Source: Sporosarcina aquimarina | GTDB lineage: Bacteria > Bacillota > Bacilli > Bacillales_A > Planococcaceae | Direction of reading: 5' to 3' | NCBI RefSeq assembly: GCF_019748715.1 | Contig: NZ_JACLBZ010000009.1 | Coordinates: 40,651 to 104,650, forward strand | Length of the DNA: 64,000 nucleotides | Shown: one piece after another, positions 35,927-45,282 of the stretch | Layout: each line of letters starts with the position of its first letter | How positions within the stretch are numbered: position 1 is the first letter of the stretch | Notes under the pieces: generated by a model | What the model was told of the DNA's origin: nothing | Databases searched by the model: none | What the model saw: the letters and a program-made list of their open reading frames with translations, nothing else | Translations under genes and position numbers: made by a program

Positions 35927-36487
35927 TTAGTTTGTTTCGATCAGACCGTAACGGCCGTCTTTTCGTTTGTAGACGATGTTTGTGCCGTCGGATTCTGCAT
36001 CTGTGAAGATGAAGAAGTTGTGGCCGAGCATGTTCATTTGAAGGATGGCTTCTTCTTGATCCATTGGCTTCAAGTCGAACTGCTTTGTCCGTACTACGTT
36101 GAAGTCTTGATCGTCGTCGAGAGATTCTTGTGTGTTGTTACTATCTTCAACAGATTGGAAGAAAGCAGCTACGCCTTCGCGCTCGCGAGATTTTCGGTTG
36201 ACGCGTGTTTTATATTTACGAATTTGACGCTCGAGCTTATCAACGATCAAGTCAACAGCTGCGTACATATCACTGTGGCGCTCTTCTGCGCGAAGTGTCA
36301 AATTCTTCATTGGAATTGTTACTTCCACTTTTGTTTGTTTATCATTATACACTTTCAAGTTAACGTGAGCTGTTGCGTTTGCACCTTCTGTAAAATAACG
36401 CTCCAGTTTTTGTATTTTCTTTTCTACGTACTCTCGGATCGCCGGAGTAACCTCGACGTTTTCACCGCGGATATTGAAGTCTAACAT
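35927..36487 (-). CDS. hpf: Long-form ribosome hibernation promoting factor (HPF)
   Basis: A 186-residue two-domain protein. The N-terminal HPF/RaiA domain (1-95; MLDFNIRGENVEVTPAIREYVEKK) binds the 30S subunit; after a linker the C-terminal dimerisation domain (about 128-186; VVRTKQFDLKPMDQEEAILQM and YKRKDGRYGLIE) joins two ribosomes into a silent 100S particle. B. subtilis YvyD is the counterpart and is under sigma-B and sigma-H. AAAGGAGG precedes the ATG, and a candidate sigma-B promoter lies 50-70 bp upstream. Confidence 0.96.
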   Translation of the reverse strand: MLDFNIRGENVEVTPAIREYVEKKIQKLERYFTEGANATAHVNLKVYNDKQTKVEVTIPMKNLTLRAEERHSDMYAAVDLIVDKLERQIRKYKTRVNRKSREREGVAAFFQSVEDSNNTQESLDDDQDFNVVRTKQFDLKPMDQEEAILQMNMLGHNFFIFTDAESDGTNIVYKRKDGRYGLIETN

Positions 36488-36532
36488 ATGAACTCCTCCT
36501 TTATTTGAACCTTATTAGTATACTTCTTCATA

Positions 36533-36557
36533 GTACCCTTAAATACCTTCTGCAAAC
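36533..36557 (-). promoter_or_regulatory. Candidate sigma-B promoter of hpf
   Basis: On the minus strand GTTTGC (36552-36557) and GGGTAC (36533-36538) are 13 bp apart; the sigma-B consensus is GTTTAA-N12-15-GGGTAT. The known sigma-B control of yvyD in B. subtilis supports the call. Confidence 0.6.
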
Positions 36558-36605
36558 TTGAGAAATTTGCTGAAACTTCAAGAAATTTTGTATAGACCAA
36601 TGAAT

Positions 36606-36977
36606 TTACTCCAAATGTTTCTCCAGACGCGCACGTTTTTTCAGTTCCTCCACGATTTGCGCATCTACTCGTTGCTCTTCACCGAATTCGAAACCGTATT
36701 GAAAACCGTGTTGGACAAACTGCTTCCAGACGACTGCGCCAAGAATTTCGAACCGATGCTGATACAGCATGAACTCCAACTGCAAAGTAAGTTTTTTAGG
36801 ATGCAGAGGCAAATCGAGGAACGTAAAAAACTTCACGCCGCCCGTGCTAATATCTAGTAACTCGCACTCCCCTTCATTCGACAATTTCTTCTCTTCGTCA
36901 TCCAACTGAAGTCGAAACTTCGCAGGTAGTTGTGGGTTGAACTCGTATCTAAAATAGTCATGCCGATTATAGCGCAT
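36606..36977 (-). CDS. PilZ domain protein
   Basis: A 123-residue protein with a single PilZ domain, a cyclic-di-GMP receptor fold. The Arg-rich motif RYNRHDYFRYEF starts it and DISTGGVKF (about 42-50) fits the D/NxSxxG half of the ligand site. It ends in a basic-acidic helix. It lies between hpf and the fliT-flaG block with its own spacing, and could tune flagellar or adhesion behaviour; no partner is encoded beside it. The ribosome site before the ATG (GGGAGAATAG) is moderate. Confidence 0.82.
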   Translation of the reverse strand: MRYNRHDYFRYEFNPQLPAKFRLQLDDEEKKLSNEGECELLDISTGGVKFFTFLDLPLHPKKLTLQLEFMLYQHRFEILGAVVWKQFVQHGFQYGFEFGEEQRVDAQIVEELKKRARLEKHLE

Positions 36978-37010
36978 ACGCTATTCTCCCTTCTTATTGA
37001 ATTTCTATGT

Positions 37011-37044
37011 AAAAAAACCGAAAGAGATGCGCTCTCTTTCGGTT
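37011..37044 (-). terminator. Terminator of the flaG-fliD-fliS-fliT unit
   Basis: Twelve-base perfect arms AACCGAAAGAGA/TCTCTTTCGGTT (37016-37044) with loop TGCGC and a run of T's on the minus strand. Confidence 0.93.
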
Positions 37045-37045
37045 C

Positions 37046-37399
37046 TTATTGTTTTGTATCGTAATAGGCACCGTCTTGGATCATTTTCCCGTAAGGATTC
37101 GTGTAACTATTGATATTTTCTTTCTTTGCTTGGGACTCCGAAATATTTGTGCGGATGTCCTTCATGAAGCGCGCAAGATTCGTTTGCACTTCTTTTTCAA
37201 GCTGCATGAGCTCTTGACCAGCATCTCGTTCTTCATCTGTGAATGGTTCTGCAATATGCGGTTGCAATTTTTCACGGTCGTCGAGCAATCCCTCAATCTG
37301 CACTATCACTTCATCCCGCTTGGACTCCTCCACATTGTTCGTCAACGTAATCAATTGTAGAGAACGTTCACGCCAAACTGTAATAGCAGCCCGAATCAT
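37046..37399 (-). CDS. fliT: Flagellar protein FliT
   Basis: A 117-residue mostly helical small protein in the position of fliT, the flagellar chaperone for FliD. Sequence conservation in this family is low, so the call rests on helical content, size and the fliD-fliS-fliT order. The ATG overlaps the fliS stop (ATGA), which argues for translational coupling. The C-terminal tail (TNPYGKMIQDGAYYDTKQ) is not helical. Confidence 0.8.
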   Translation of the reverse strand: MIRAAITVWRERSLQLITLTNNVEESKRDEVIVQIEGLLDDREKLQPHIAEPFTDEERDAGQELMQLEKEVQTNLARFMKDIRTNISESQAKKENINSYTNPYGKMIQDGAYYDTKQ

Positions 37400-37797
37400 A
37401 TTTCATTCACGTTCGCATACTGTTTTGAACGATTGACCTGAATGACCTGCTTCCACGTATCGCGGAATTCCTTGATAATTCCTGAAGCTTCATCGAAAAG
37501 AGCCGGGTCATTTTTAATATTACCATCGATGAGACGACTGTTGACAAACTCATACAGCACCAACATATTCTCCGCGACTGGATAAGAAGTATCCAATGTC
37601 AACATCAATTCCGTCACAATGGCTTGAGCTTTTTGGATTGCGACATTTTTTTCTTCAAGTTTACCTTCTTCCAGCGCCATTTTCCCTTGTTGAATAAACT
37701 TGAGGCATCCGTTGTAAAGCATCAAAGTCAATTCTCCGGGAGTAGAAGTCGTCACCGAGTTGTTTTGATATGCTGCATAAGGATTGTTAATAGCCAT
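37396..37797 (-). CDS. fliS: Flagellar export chaperone FliS
   Basis: A 133-residue helical chaperone that holds flagellin unfolded in the cytoplasm before export. NPYAAYQNNSVTTSTPGELTLMLYNGCLKFI is the conserved first helix and loop. Length fits the family (about 130). It lies 35 bp downstream of fliD, and its stop overlaps the fliT start. Confidence 0.96.
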   Translation of the reverse strand: MAINNPYAAYQNNSVTTSTPGELTLMLYNGCLKFIQQGKMALEEGKLEEKNVAIQKAQAIVTELMLTLDTSYPVAENMLVLYEFVNSRLIDGNIKNDPALFDEASGIIKEFRDTWKQVIQVNRSKQYANVNEI

Positions 37798-37832
37798 GTT
37801 ACGTCATTCTCCTTTTTTCTTACAAAGTTTCA

Positions 37833-39362
37833 TTACATACCGCCGCCAAATGCATTCATCAACTGTGCAGACTGGGCATTCGCACGCTGGATCGCACGCT
37901 CCATCGCGGAGAACTGCTTCCAATAGCGATTTTCCATCATCTTTAATTTATCTTCAAAACGTTCAATTTGTTTGTCGAAACTTTTTAGTGAGCGTCCTAG
38001 AGCGAATGTATCATTGACTGCCGTGGTTCTACCTGCTTTTTCCTCAATGGTTTTTTGGGTATCTGTTAACACTTGACGATACTGCCGGGCAATCCCAGAA
38101 TTATCGCCATCCTCTCGCCCGATCAAGTTGTAAACAAGGTTCGGGTTTTCAGCGATTTTCTCACGTAATGTATCTTCTTTGATGATCAATTTTCCGTTAT
38201 CTGAATAACTTGTCGATGGTGTGATTCCTAAGTCCTTGAGACTCATTTGAATCTCATTTCCATTCTCATCTTTCATTTTGATTGATGTAGTCATTATGGA
38301 ACGAAGTTTTGTCAACATGCTAGATATGGCAGGATCATTGCGCAAAGTACCGCTCTTTGCTTTCTCTTCCCACAACTCGATTTCCTTTTCTTTCATGTCT
38401 TTCTTCTGTTCATCTGAGAGCGGCGGGAAATCACGATATTTTTTTTCACGGATTGTACTGTTTAGCTTTTCGATCATTTCATTGTAGTCGTTGACGAACT
38501 GTACAACAGAGTCGACAATTTTGTCGGAGTCTGCGGATGAACTGAATGTTATTGGGGCATCAGTCTTTTGTTTTAATGTTACTTCAAATCCGTTTATTTG
38601 GAATGTATTGGACGCACGTTCTGTTTCAAGTCCATTGAAAGTGAACTTTGCATTTTCACCTGCTGTAGCTATCGCTGTACTGTCTAACGGCTTAAAATTC
38701 GGATCAGAACTAGGTGATACTGCGTTAGTAAGTTTTAACGAGCTACCAATGGATCCTTTGATATCTTCTATTTTAATATTTCCTTCGCCACTTTCTTTGG
38801 CTGTGACAGAAATTTTTCCTGTGAAGGAGTCATAAAACGCATTTACATTACCTTCTTTGTTTATCTTCTTTAAAACACTATCAATAGTATCAGAAGCTTC
38901 AAACTCAATTTGGACTGATTTACCATTTGGTACTCCAATTTTTATTTCGCCGTCTGAACCTCCTAAGTCTGCCAACGTAAGTTCCTTTATTTGCTCATCC
39001 GTTAGCTTCGTTCCATCAGGACTTTTCAATGCCCCGCCTTGCAAAGTAGCCTGCTTAGCTAACTGCTTCACTTCCAAAGTCCCTGAAAAATCACTAGAAG
39101 CATTCAACGACTTAATACTGACTGCCTTATCGTCTGAGACGTTTACATTTTTTTGTAAATAGTTACCTTCCTTAATAACCGTATCAAACAACTTATCACT
39201 TTGTTTTCTTAAATCCCGGTTCACACTACGATAATCATCCATCTGCCACTGCGTATATGCTTTCTTCTGTGTAATTTTATCAAGCGGGATCCGGTGTGCT
39301 TTCATCATGTCTCTGATGATTGTTTCTGTATCCATACCGGATGCTAATCCACCAATTCTCAT
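37833..39362 (-). CDS. fliD: Flagellar filament cap protein FliD
   Basis: A 509-residue filament cap (HAP2) that helps flagellin assemble at the tip. The N-terminal MRIGGLASGMDTETIIRDMM is the family signature; FliD_N is about 1-100 and FliD_C about 240-490, with a variable extracellular middle. The C-terminal coiled segment (FEDKLKMMENRYWKQFSAMERAI) is typical. It follows flaG by 18 bp and probably shares its sigma-D promoter. Confidence 0.97.
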   Translation of the reverse strand: MRIGGLASGMDTETIIRDMMKAHRIPLDKITQKKAYTQWQMDDYRSVNRDLRKQSDKLFDTVIKEGNYLQKNVNVSDDKAVSIKSLNASSDFSGTLEVKQLAKQATLQGGALKSPDGTKLTDEQIKELTLADLGGSDGEIKIGVPNGKSVQIEFEASDTIDSVLKKINKEGNVNAFYDSFTGKISVTAKESGEGNIKIEDIKGSIGSSLKLTNAVSPSSDPNFKPLDSTAIATAGENAKFTFNGLETERASNTFQINGFEVTLKQKTDAPITFSSSADSDKIVDSVVQFVNDYNEMIEKLNSTIREKKYRDFPPLSDEQKKDMKEKEIELWEEKAKSGTLRNDPAISSMLTKLRSIMTTSIKMKDENGNEIQMSLKDLGITPSTSYSDNGKLIIKEDTLREKIAENPNLVYNLIGREDGDNSGIARQYRQVLTDTQKTIEEKAGRTTAVNDTFALGRSLKSFDKQIERFEDKLKMMENRYWKQFSAMERAIQRANAQSAQLMNAFGGGM

Positions 39363-39380
39363 TTACTTCACACCTTTTCT

Positions 39381-39755
39381 TTAAATTTTTCGGTCTACCA
39401 ATAATCCGACGAATTCTTTCATTGAGGCGTACATGTCCATCAATTTCTTTGGTGGGATTTCACGCACGATTTCATCCGTCTGGGAATCTACGATTGTTAC
39501 ATAGTATTCATTTAGTTTATCATGAAATTTAAATCGCAGCTGCGTATTGACGCTTTCGAGGAACTTATTCATACCGTCTGTCAGCTGCTTTGCATCACTT
39601 TTTGAAAGTTCTTTCCGCTCTTCAGGAGGCGGTTGTTGCCTGGTATCTTTAATTGGCTGTACTTCTGTAACTGGTCTTTCGGTTTCAATGGACGCACTAT
39701 CATAGGATGACTGTACTGGTTGAGGCGTGGATCCACTGCCTATTCGGCTAACCAT
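39381..39755 (-). CDS. flaG: FlaG family flagellar protein
   Basis: A 124-residue protein with a disordered, Pro/Gln-rich first half and a conserved C-terminal FlaG domain (about 60-120): LTDGMNKFLESVNTQLRFKFHDKLNEYYVTIVD and EIVREIPPKK. FlaG (YvyC in B. subtilis) is linked to filament length control. It is first in the flaG-fliD-fliS-fliT unit. Confidence 0.92.
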   Translation of the reverse strand: MVSRIGSGSTPQPVQSSYDSASIETERPVTEVQPIKDTRQQPPPEERKELSKSDAKQLTDGMNKFLESVNTQLRFKFHDKLNEYYVTIVDSQTDEIVREIPPKKLMDMYASMKEFVGLLVDRKI

Positions 39756-39797
39756 ACATGGAACCCCCCGTCTTTAAATCAACATTCGTTATTACTA

Positions 39798-39824
39798 GTA
39801 TCGGTTTTAAACTAAAGATGTTGA
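39798..39824 (-). promoter_or_regulatory. Sigma-D-type promoter of flaG-fliD-fliS-fliT
   Basis: On the minus strand TCAA (39821-39824), 15 bp, then ACCGATAC (39798-39805). The sigma-D consensus is TAAA-N14-16-GCCGATAT; the -10-like box matches 6 of 8. Confidence 0.72.
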
Positions 39825-39860
39825 GCCAAACAAATGAAATTCTTCCCACCGTCTGAATTT

Positions 39861-39900
39861 AAAAGATCCGCCATTCTCTCATTGTAGGAGTGGCGGATCT
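39861..39900 (-). terminator. Terminator of the 39.9-kb chemoreceptor gene
   Basis: Ten-base arms AGATCCGCCA/TGGCGGATCT (39864-39900) with a 17-base loop and a TTTT tail on the minus strand. Confidence 0.85.
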
Positions 39901-39915
39901 TTGTAGTATCGAAAT

Positions 39916-41391
39916 TCATATCCTAAGCTGTACAGCTTCTTCATGCGTTTCCTGAATATACTTTGCTATTTGTTCCTGCTCGTTCGTCAGCTCTGTCAGC
40001 GTGGCGTTCATTTCTTCGATCGCCGCCGTACTTTCTTGGATGATCGACGCAAATTCCACTGTACGTTCAGAGACTGTTTCACTGCTCTTTGCGATGTCTT
40101 CGAAGTCATCCATGAATGCATGTAAGGCGTTTTGCAATGTCGTCATCGTGCCGAACAGTTCAGTGAATGATGCATTGGAGCGATCTGCAACTTTCACTTG
40201 TTCGGCGACTTGTCTCAAGCCGTCCTGCAGCTTGCCTACTGATAATTCATTGAATGTATTTACTTCGGATAAATTCAGATCAATTTTCTTCAACGTTCCG
40301 TCGGTCAACCCAGCGAGCTTTCGAATCTCGTCCGCAACGACTGCAAAGCCTTTTCCTTTCTCGCCCGCTCGCGCTGCTTCAATACTGGCGTTCAAGGCAA
40401 GCAAATTGGTCTGTTCCGTAATTTCCTTGATCGTGCCTGCAAATGTATTCGTTTCCTTGATTTTGTCAGAAAGCACCTTAAATGTTTCATCCAGTTCCTC
40501 AAAGAATTCGGAAAAACGGTCAATCTGTTGTTTTAGTTCACTAATTTGATGCGTTCCTTCTTCTGCTTTCAGGCCTGCTTCGTCTGTCTGTATCGCTAAT
40601 TCACCCATCTGTCCCGAAATGCGCGTCACAGAACTATGTGTATTCTCTGTACTCTCAGCAATTTCCATTATATGATCGGCTTGATTTTGGCTGGAGGCGC
40701 TCACTTCATTAATCGCAACCAACATTTCGCGCTGAGATGATACGGAAGTCTCGGAGCTAACTTGAAGCTGGCCCAGATTGCTGGTGATTTTTTCAACCGC
40801 TTGATCTAGTTTTTGTGCCAACTGCTCTTCTTTGCGCATCTTTTCCGCTGTCAATTCGGCATATTCTTCGACTTGCTTAAAATTGCGTGCGTTTTGGCGC
40901 ACGACCAAGAGCAATATCACTCCACCTAAGAAATGAAGCAATACGAGGTTACTTCCGCTCGCCGCCACCAATTCTGGCTCAACAAAACGCGCATTATTCA
41001 ACAGCAATGCAATCAAACTCAACACATATCCAAATGCCATAATACCCATCTTACCGTGAATGCCCCCCAGCACAAGCAGCAAAATGATAATACCAATTGA
41101 CCCTAAATTCGCTTCGGAAAAATAAATGACTCCAACCGCAATCGCAAAATTCATCAGTATCAAAAAGTAAGGCAAATATTTCGTGATCAGTTCATGCTTA
41201 GTGAACAAAAAATAAAAATACAGCATAGCTGCTATCGCAAATGGTATGGCCACCGATAAAATAATCTCCATAGCCGATTGCTGAATAAACTGTGCGATCA
41301 GCCCCAGCCCCGCTGCAATCCCAAAACCTAACCCCATAATTTTGTTCTTCTGTATCCAGTCCTCTCGCTTTACCTGTTCAATATCCATCAT
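39916..41391 (-). CDS. Methyl-accepting chemotaxis protein with six-helix membrane sensor
   Basis: A 491-residue chemoreceptor. Instead of a dCache domain it has about six short-looped membrane helices (about 18-165), a cytoplasmic linker without an obvious HAMP, and an MA signalling domain whose hairpin tip is [37 protein letters not shown]. It would signal to CheA/CheW, sensing something in or at the membrane. It is paralogous to the 489-residue receptor at 56-57 kb, with the same architecture. I saw no clear sigma-D promoter here, unlike its paralogue. Confidence 0.9.
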   Translation of the reverse strand: MMDIEQVKREDWIQKNKIMGLGFGIAAGLGLIAQFIQQSAMEIILSVAIPFAIAAMLYFYFLFTKHELITKYLPYFLILMNFAIAVGVIYFSEANLGSIGIIILLLVLGGIHGKMGIMAFGYVLSLIALLLNNARFVEPELVAASGSNLVLLHFLGGVILLLVVRQNARNFKQVEEYAELTAEKMRKEEQLAQKLDQAVEKITSNLGQLQVSSETSVSSQREMLVAINEVSASSQNQADHIMEIAESTENTHSSVTRISGQMGELAIQTDEAGLKAEEGTHQISELKQQIDRFSEFFEELDETFKVLSDKIKETNTFAGTIKEITEQTNLLALNASIEAARAGEKGKGFAVVADEIRKLAGLTDGTLKKIDLNLSEVNTFNELSVGKLQDGLRQVAEQVKVADRSNASFTELFGTMTTLQNALHAFMDDFEDIAKSSETVSERTVEFASIIQESTAAIEEMNATLTELTNEQEQIAKYIQETHEEAVQLRI

Positions 41392-41565
41392 ACATCCCCT
41401 TTCACTATACCAGTATAATTGGCAACATAGTAATATTAAGGTAGCATGAATGAATGGCCATTCATATAATTCCGATGGCCTATCTTATACTTTATAGTGC
41501 TCATTTCCATTCTCCGAAGGGTCTTAGGATCTATATGAAGTTTTCCTTTAACGTTTGATAACTTC

Positions 41566-41594
41566 TTAACCTACTACATAAGATTAGGTAAAAT
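41566..41594 (+). promoter_or_regulatory. Sigma-A-type promoter of the YjaZ-like gene
   Basis: TTAACC (41566-41571) and TAAAAT (41589-41594) are 17 bp apart, shortly before a GAAAGGAGGG ribosome site. Confidence 0.5.
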
Positions 41595-41611
41595 AGAGAA
41601 AGGAGGGTTCA

Positions 41612-42364
41612 ATGTCAAACCCTGATACAAACCAATGGCTACTGGAGTGTTATGAGCGCCCTATCGAACTCTGTCGAAAGTTGACAAGCTATTTTAAAGG
41701 TGCTACCGCAGGCCAAATCTATGACCATCTGACGTTTCATGGTCTCTACAGCTATCCTACCAAACCAGCTAAACAAGTCGTTTCAGAACTTCAGCGATTA
41801 CAAGCTTGGGATATTGTCCAAAAAGAAATCAAACTGCTCCGTAAGGAATGGCAAGGTCCTCAAATCCCTACTTTCATTCTCCCAGCTCATTCCACAAAAT
41901 CCGGTTTAGCATTCAATGATAAATTATTCATCTTTCTTCCTCCTGATTGTAGCGAGTCTGAGATCAAAGCTGTCGTTACGCATGAATATCATCATGTTTG
42001 TCGACTTTCAAGGTTTTTTCAGAACGAATCCGATTATACGCTACTAGATGCCATCGTATTGGAAGGTCTTGCAGAGCATGCGGTCCGTGAACGACTCGGG
42101 AGTCAATTGGTAGCAGGCTGGACAAATTGGTATACGGCCAGTCAGTTGGAAGAATTTTGGGAGACATTGTTTTTTCCGAACCGTCAGCTGCCAAAATCGT
42201 CATGGGCGCATGAGCATCTAGTGAATGGTACGGCTGGCAATCCACGCATGGCAGGTTACGCAGTCGGTTATTTTTTAGTAGGGAGGTATATGAAATCTTC
42301 AGGGCTTACAACGGCTGGTTTACTTGGTGTTTCGGCAGAACAAATGGTAAAGAAGCTGTCGTAA
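41612..42364 (+). CDS. DUF2268 putative zinc metallopeptidase (YjaZ-like)
   Basis: A 250-residue protein with the zincin motif HEYHH (about residue 126-130) and the third-ligand region EGLAEHAVRE about 30 residues on, as in DUF2268/YjaZ proteins. No signal peptide is seen. The target is unknown; the family is annotated as a putative Zn-dependent protease. AAAGGAGGG precedes the ATG. It is transcribed convergently with the glycine-rich gene at 42391. Confidence 0.82.
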   Translation: MSNPDTNQWLLECYERPIELCRKLTSYFKGATAGQIYDHLTFHGLYSYPTKPAKQVVSELQRLQAWDIVQKEIKLLRKEWQGPQIPTFILPAHSTKSGLAFNDKLFIFLPPDCSESEIKAVVTHEYHHVCRLSRFFQNESDYTLLDAIVLEGLAEHAVRERLGSQLVAGWTNWYTASQLEEFWETLFFPNRQLPKSSWAHEHLVNGTAGNPRMAGYAVGYFLVGRYMKSSGLTTAGLLGVSAEQMVKKLS

Positions 42365-42378
42365 CCCACGACAGCTTC
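42352..42378. terminator. Possible terminator hairpin after the YjaZ-like gene
   Basis: GAAGCTGTCGT/ACGACAGCTTC form an eleven-base stem overlapping the stop codon; the downstream tract is T/C-rich but not a clean T-run. Confidence 0.55.
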
Positions 42379-42390
42379 CTCCCTTACTTC

Positions 42391-42657
42391 TTACCAGAAA
42401 AACAAGGACAATAAAGCAATGCCCGCAATCGCACCTAACGCAATTCGTTGATATCCGCCATAGCCATATCCTCTTATACCAAAACCGCCATAACCAAAGC
42501 CGCCCAATCCACGAGGTCTACCGATCGGCTCGATTACAACTTGCCGTCGATCTACTTCTCGAATATAGCCACGATAAACACCGCCATCCTTCGTCTGAAC
42601 CGTAACTGCTCTGCCATGATATCGCTGACACATTTCGTAAAATCCACAACTCGACAT
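42391..42657 (-). CDS. Glycine/tyrosine-rich protein with an SH3/LSM-like N-terminal half
   Basis: An 88-residue protein: a beta-rich first half (HGRAVTVQTKDGGVYRGYIREVDRRQVVIEP, looking like a small barrel of Hfq/LSM or SH3 type), a Gly-Tyr-Arg repeat (GFGYGGFGIRGYGYGGY), and a hydrophobic C-terminal helix. GGGGGTG precedes the ATG. I do not recognise a named family. It lies divergent from two YjcZ-type genes, which are also glycine-rich with a C-terminal helix, so a spore or envelope role is possible but unproven. Confidence 0.65.
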   Translation of the reverse strand: MSSCGFYEMCQRYHGRAVTVQTKDGGVYRGYIREVDRRQVVIEPIGRPRGLGGFGYGGFGIRGYGYGGYQRIALGAIAGIALLSLFFW

Positions 42658-42834
42658 CTTTTCACCCCCTCAGTCACTCCTATACACAGCGTATGCCATT
42701 AAAAGGCATACGTCTGATCCATCCGTACATGATGGGTTCCAAAATAAACATCCTAAATTCTTTTGAGAAGCCAAGACACTCTGAAAATTTCTGCATACGA
42801 TAAGGATAGTTCCACATTTGGAGGTGAAGTAACT

Positions 42835-42951
42835 ATGGGTGAGTCAGTTGGAGGAGCAGGTTACAACGGTGGTTTCGGTTTCGCAATGATCGTTGTGTTA
42901 TTTATCTTATTGATCATTGTCGGCGCAGGGTTTATGGGATACGGCTGTTAA
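42835..42951 (+). CDS. YjcZ family sporulation protein, 38 residues
   Basis: A 38-residue peptide: glycine-rich start ([16 protein letters not shown]) and one membrane helix, [17 protein letters not shown], the YjcZ/SscA hallmark. The longer frame to 42763 lacks a ribosome site, whereas GGAGGTGA precedes the ATG at 42835. Members of this family occur in small tandem sets in Bacillales spore formers; at least one (SscA) is needed for spore coat assembly. A second copy follows after 36 bp. Confidence 0.85.
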   Translation: MGESVGGAGYNGGFGFAMIVVLFILLIIVGAGFMGYGC

Positions 42952-42987
42952 TAATTTCTAAATGAAACGGAAAAGGTGGTGAATAAA

Positions 42988-43149
42988 ATGTTCGGATTCG
43001 GTGGATATGGATGCGGCGGTGGCGGTGGCTATGGCGGCGGTGGTAATGTTGGCGGAGCCGGCTGCGGCGGATATGGCGCAGGTCGTGGATTTGCATTGAT
43101 TGTCGTATTATTTATCCTTCTCATTATCGTTGGCGCTGCTTGCCTATAA
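42988..43149 (+). CDS. YjcZ family sporulation protein, 53 residues
   Basis: A 53-residue peptide, MFGFGGYGCGGGGGYGGGG at the start and [20 protein letters not shown] at the end, nearly identical in the helix to its upstream neighbour. It has three Cys (two in the glycine-rich part, one near the end). AAGGTGGTGA precedes the ATG and a strong terminator follows, so the two genes form a short operon. Function is inferred from the family. Confidence 0.85.
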   Translation: MFGFGGYGCGGGGGYGGGGNVGGAGCGGYGAGRGFALIVVLFILLIIVGAACL

Positions 43150-43176
43150 AATGGAGAAGGAGTAATGGTTTGTCAG

Positions 43177-43203
43177 CCCGTCGATTTTTACGACGGGTTT
43201 TTT
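43177..43203 (+). terminator. Terminator of the YjcZ pair
   Basis: CCCGTCG/CGACGGG (43177-43197) followed by six T's. Confidence 0.93.
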
Positions 43204-43224
43204 ATATTTTATTCATTCGACAAA

Positions 43225-43251
43225 TTAAGACACTCATATTTCAACCGATAA
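43225..43251 (+). promoter_or_regulatory. Sigma-D-type promoter of the 43.3-kb chemoreceptor
   Basis: TTAA (43225-43228), 15 bp, then ACCGATAA (43244-43251), close to the TAAA-N15-GCCGATAT consensus of the motility sigma factor. Confidence 0.72.
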
Positions 43252-43293
43252 TACTAGTGTTCTATTTAAAGAGCAGGAAGGAAGGAACACTAC

Positions 43294-45273
43294 TTGTTTA
43301 GATCTATTAAAATTAAAATCATTCTAATGGTCATGGCCCTCTTCATTGTCGGTATTTTCTTGATGACATTCATGACGAATGATCAGGCAAAGAAACAATC
43401 TATCGCGAATGCAGTAGAATCCAGCAACACGATTGCAAACGAAATAAGCTTTGGTATATATAGCTTTTTGGACAACTTTGAAAATGGTTTGAATTTACTT
43501 GCGGCTACGGACGCCATCACTTCTTTCACAGGGAAAACTGGCGGGACGACTGAAGTTGATCTTGAATCGGCGTTGGAAGACTTTTTAGCAGTCTATCCTG
43601 ATACATCGTCTATTTTTTATTCATTGGCCTCAAATTCCACAATCATAAAACCAAATGCTGATTTAACAGATTTCGTTGCCTCCGAGAGATCATGGTACAA
43701 ACTAGCAACCGAAAACCCAGAAGAAGCCCAATGGTCTGCCCCTTATCTCGATCATGCAACAGGCAATTTCGTCATTACTGTTTCAAGAGCAATTACCAAG
43801 AATGGAAAAGTGGCTGGAGTTATCGGCTTAGATATTGACTTGGCGGCGCTGACCGACGAAATTTCCAGCAAAGACATCGGTTATGGCGGCTATCCAGTTT
43901 TACTGGATCAACAAGGACTAGCCATCATTCATCCGTCAAAAATTGGGGAAGATTTAAGTACCTTGTCTTACTTCAATGAAATGTTTGATCACGAAAGTGG
44001 TGTAGTCACATTTACAGATGAAGATGGAAAAGCGCAACGCAATATTTATACAACATTGCCTGATTTCAATTGGAAAGTAGGGACGGTCTACGAAGAAAAT
44101 GCACTCAATAGTCTAGCTCACTCTCTCCGAAACTCCATGTTGATCATCGCACTCATTACGCTGGCAATCACATTTACCGGCCTGTTCATCGCAATCGGCC
44201 GTATGCTCAAACCTATCGAAATAATTAAAGAAACGATGGCGACAGTTTCTACAGGTGACTTGACTGTCCGTTCCGATATCAAAACAAATGATGAAATCGG
44301 CGAACTCGGTCAAGACTTCAATCAAATGGTAGAGAATATGAACGATATTATTTCAGTCGTCCGCACCTCCGCAGAAAATGTCCGCGTCAATTCGGAAAGC
44401 CTGAGTGCTGTGTCCGAAGAAACCAATGCCGCAAGCACGGAAGTCGCCCAAGCAGTCAATGAAATTGCAGAAGGTGCAGCCAAATCAGCGGAAGATGCAG
44501 AAATCGTAACGGAACGCACCGATTTGCTCAGCCATGAAATCAATGAAATTATCGTAAAGGCAGATACAATGAAGGACATCGCGAGAAAAACAGGTATCCA
44601 GAACGCCAATGGCCAGGAGCAGATGAATGCACTGAATCGTTCATTCGCAACAACCGGGACGACTTTGGAAACAATGACTAAAGATATTTCTTCATTATCT
44701 GGAAAAGTACAAGCAATCGGAAGTGTCATGGAAACAATCATGAACATTTCCGCGCAGACTAATTTATTGGCATTGAACGCCAGTATTGAAGCGGCAAGAG
44801 CGGGAGAACACGGCAAAGGATTTGCTGTGGTAGCCGAAGAAGTACGAAAGCTTGCTGAACAATCCGCTCGTGCAACGGATGACGTTAAAGTGACCATTGA
44901 AGAACTACAGGAAGACTCAAGAATCGTCTCGGAACAAATGAAAGAAACAATCGACACGTTCCGCGAGCAAGGATTGGTCGTACAAGGCACTGAGGAAACC
45001 TTCAAGGAACTCTCCTCTCTGATGGATGACATGCACGATTCCATTGACACCGTGACAGAGGAAATTGATTTAATAGCCGCTCATAAAGACGAAGTGACAT
45101 TGACGATCCAGACGATGTCCGCTACATCTGAAGAAACAGCAGCGGCTTGTGAAGAAGTAAGTGCTTCATCACAGGAACAGCTACGCGCCATCCAATCTGT
45201 CACGGATGCGGCCGAAACACTGACTGAACTGAGCGAGAAACTGACTGAAGTCATAGAACAATTTAAAGTTTAA
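43294..45273 (+). CDS. Methyl-accepting chemotaxis protein with dCache sensor (paralogue 1)
   Basis: A 659-residue chemoreceptor: an N-terminal membrane helix (about 8-27), an extracellular double-Cache domain (about 35-275), a second helix (about 280-303), HAMP (about 305-360) and MA domain with the hairpin tip [39 protein letters not shown]. It starts with TTG after GGAAGGAAGG, as its paralogue at 48.4 kb does. The dCache motif around the [20 protein letters not shown] stretch suggests binding of small organic ligands such as amino acids, but the ligand is unknown. Confidence 0.94.
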   Translation: MFRSIKIKIILMVMALFIVGIFLMTFMTNDQAKKQSIANAVESSNTIANEISFGIYSFLDNFENGLNLLAATDAITSFTGKTGGTTEVDLESALEDFLAVYPDTSSIFYSLASNSTIIKPNADLTDFVASERSWYKLATENPEEAQWSAPYLDHATGNFVITVSRAITKNGKVAGVIGLDIDLAALTDEISSKDIGYGGYPVLLDQQGLAIIHPSKIGEDLSTLSYFNEMFDHESGVVTFTDEDGKAQRNIYTTLPDFNWKVGTVYEENALNSLAHSLRNSMLIIALITLAITFTGLFIAIGRMLKPIEIIKETMATVSTGDLTVRSDIKTNDEIGELGQDFNQMVENMNDIISVVRTSAENVRVNSESLSAVSEETNAASTEVAQAVNEIAEGAAKSAEDAEIVTERTDLLSHEINEIIVKADTMKDIARKTGIQNANGQEQMNALNRSFATTGTTLETMTKDISSLSGKVQAIGSVMETIMNISAQTNLLALNASIEAARAGEHGKGFAVVAEEVRKLAEQSARATDDVKVTIEELQEDSRIVSEQMKETIDTFREQGLVVQGTEETFKELSSLMDDMHDSIDTVTEEIDLIAAHKDEVTLTIQTMSATSEETAAACEEVSASSQEQLRAIQSVTDAAETLTELSEKLTEVIEQFKV

Positions 45274-45282
45274 CCGAATGCA

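Noticed and set aside
44322..45050. 242-codon minus-strand frame within the chemoreceptor gene; similar ones at 49545-49979 and 40001-40549
   Set aside because: Ser/Ala-rich antisense translations of the conserved MA domain.
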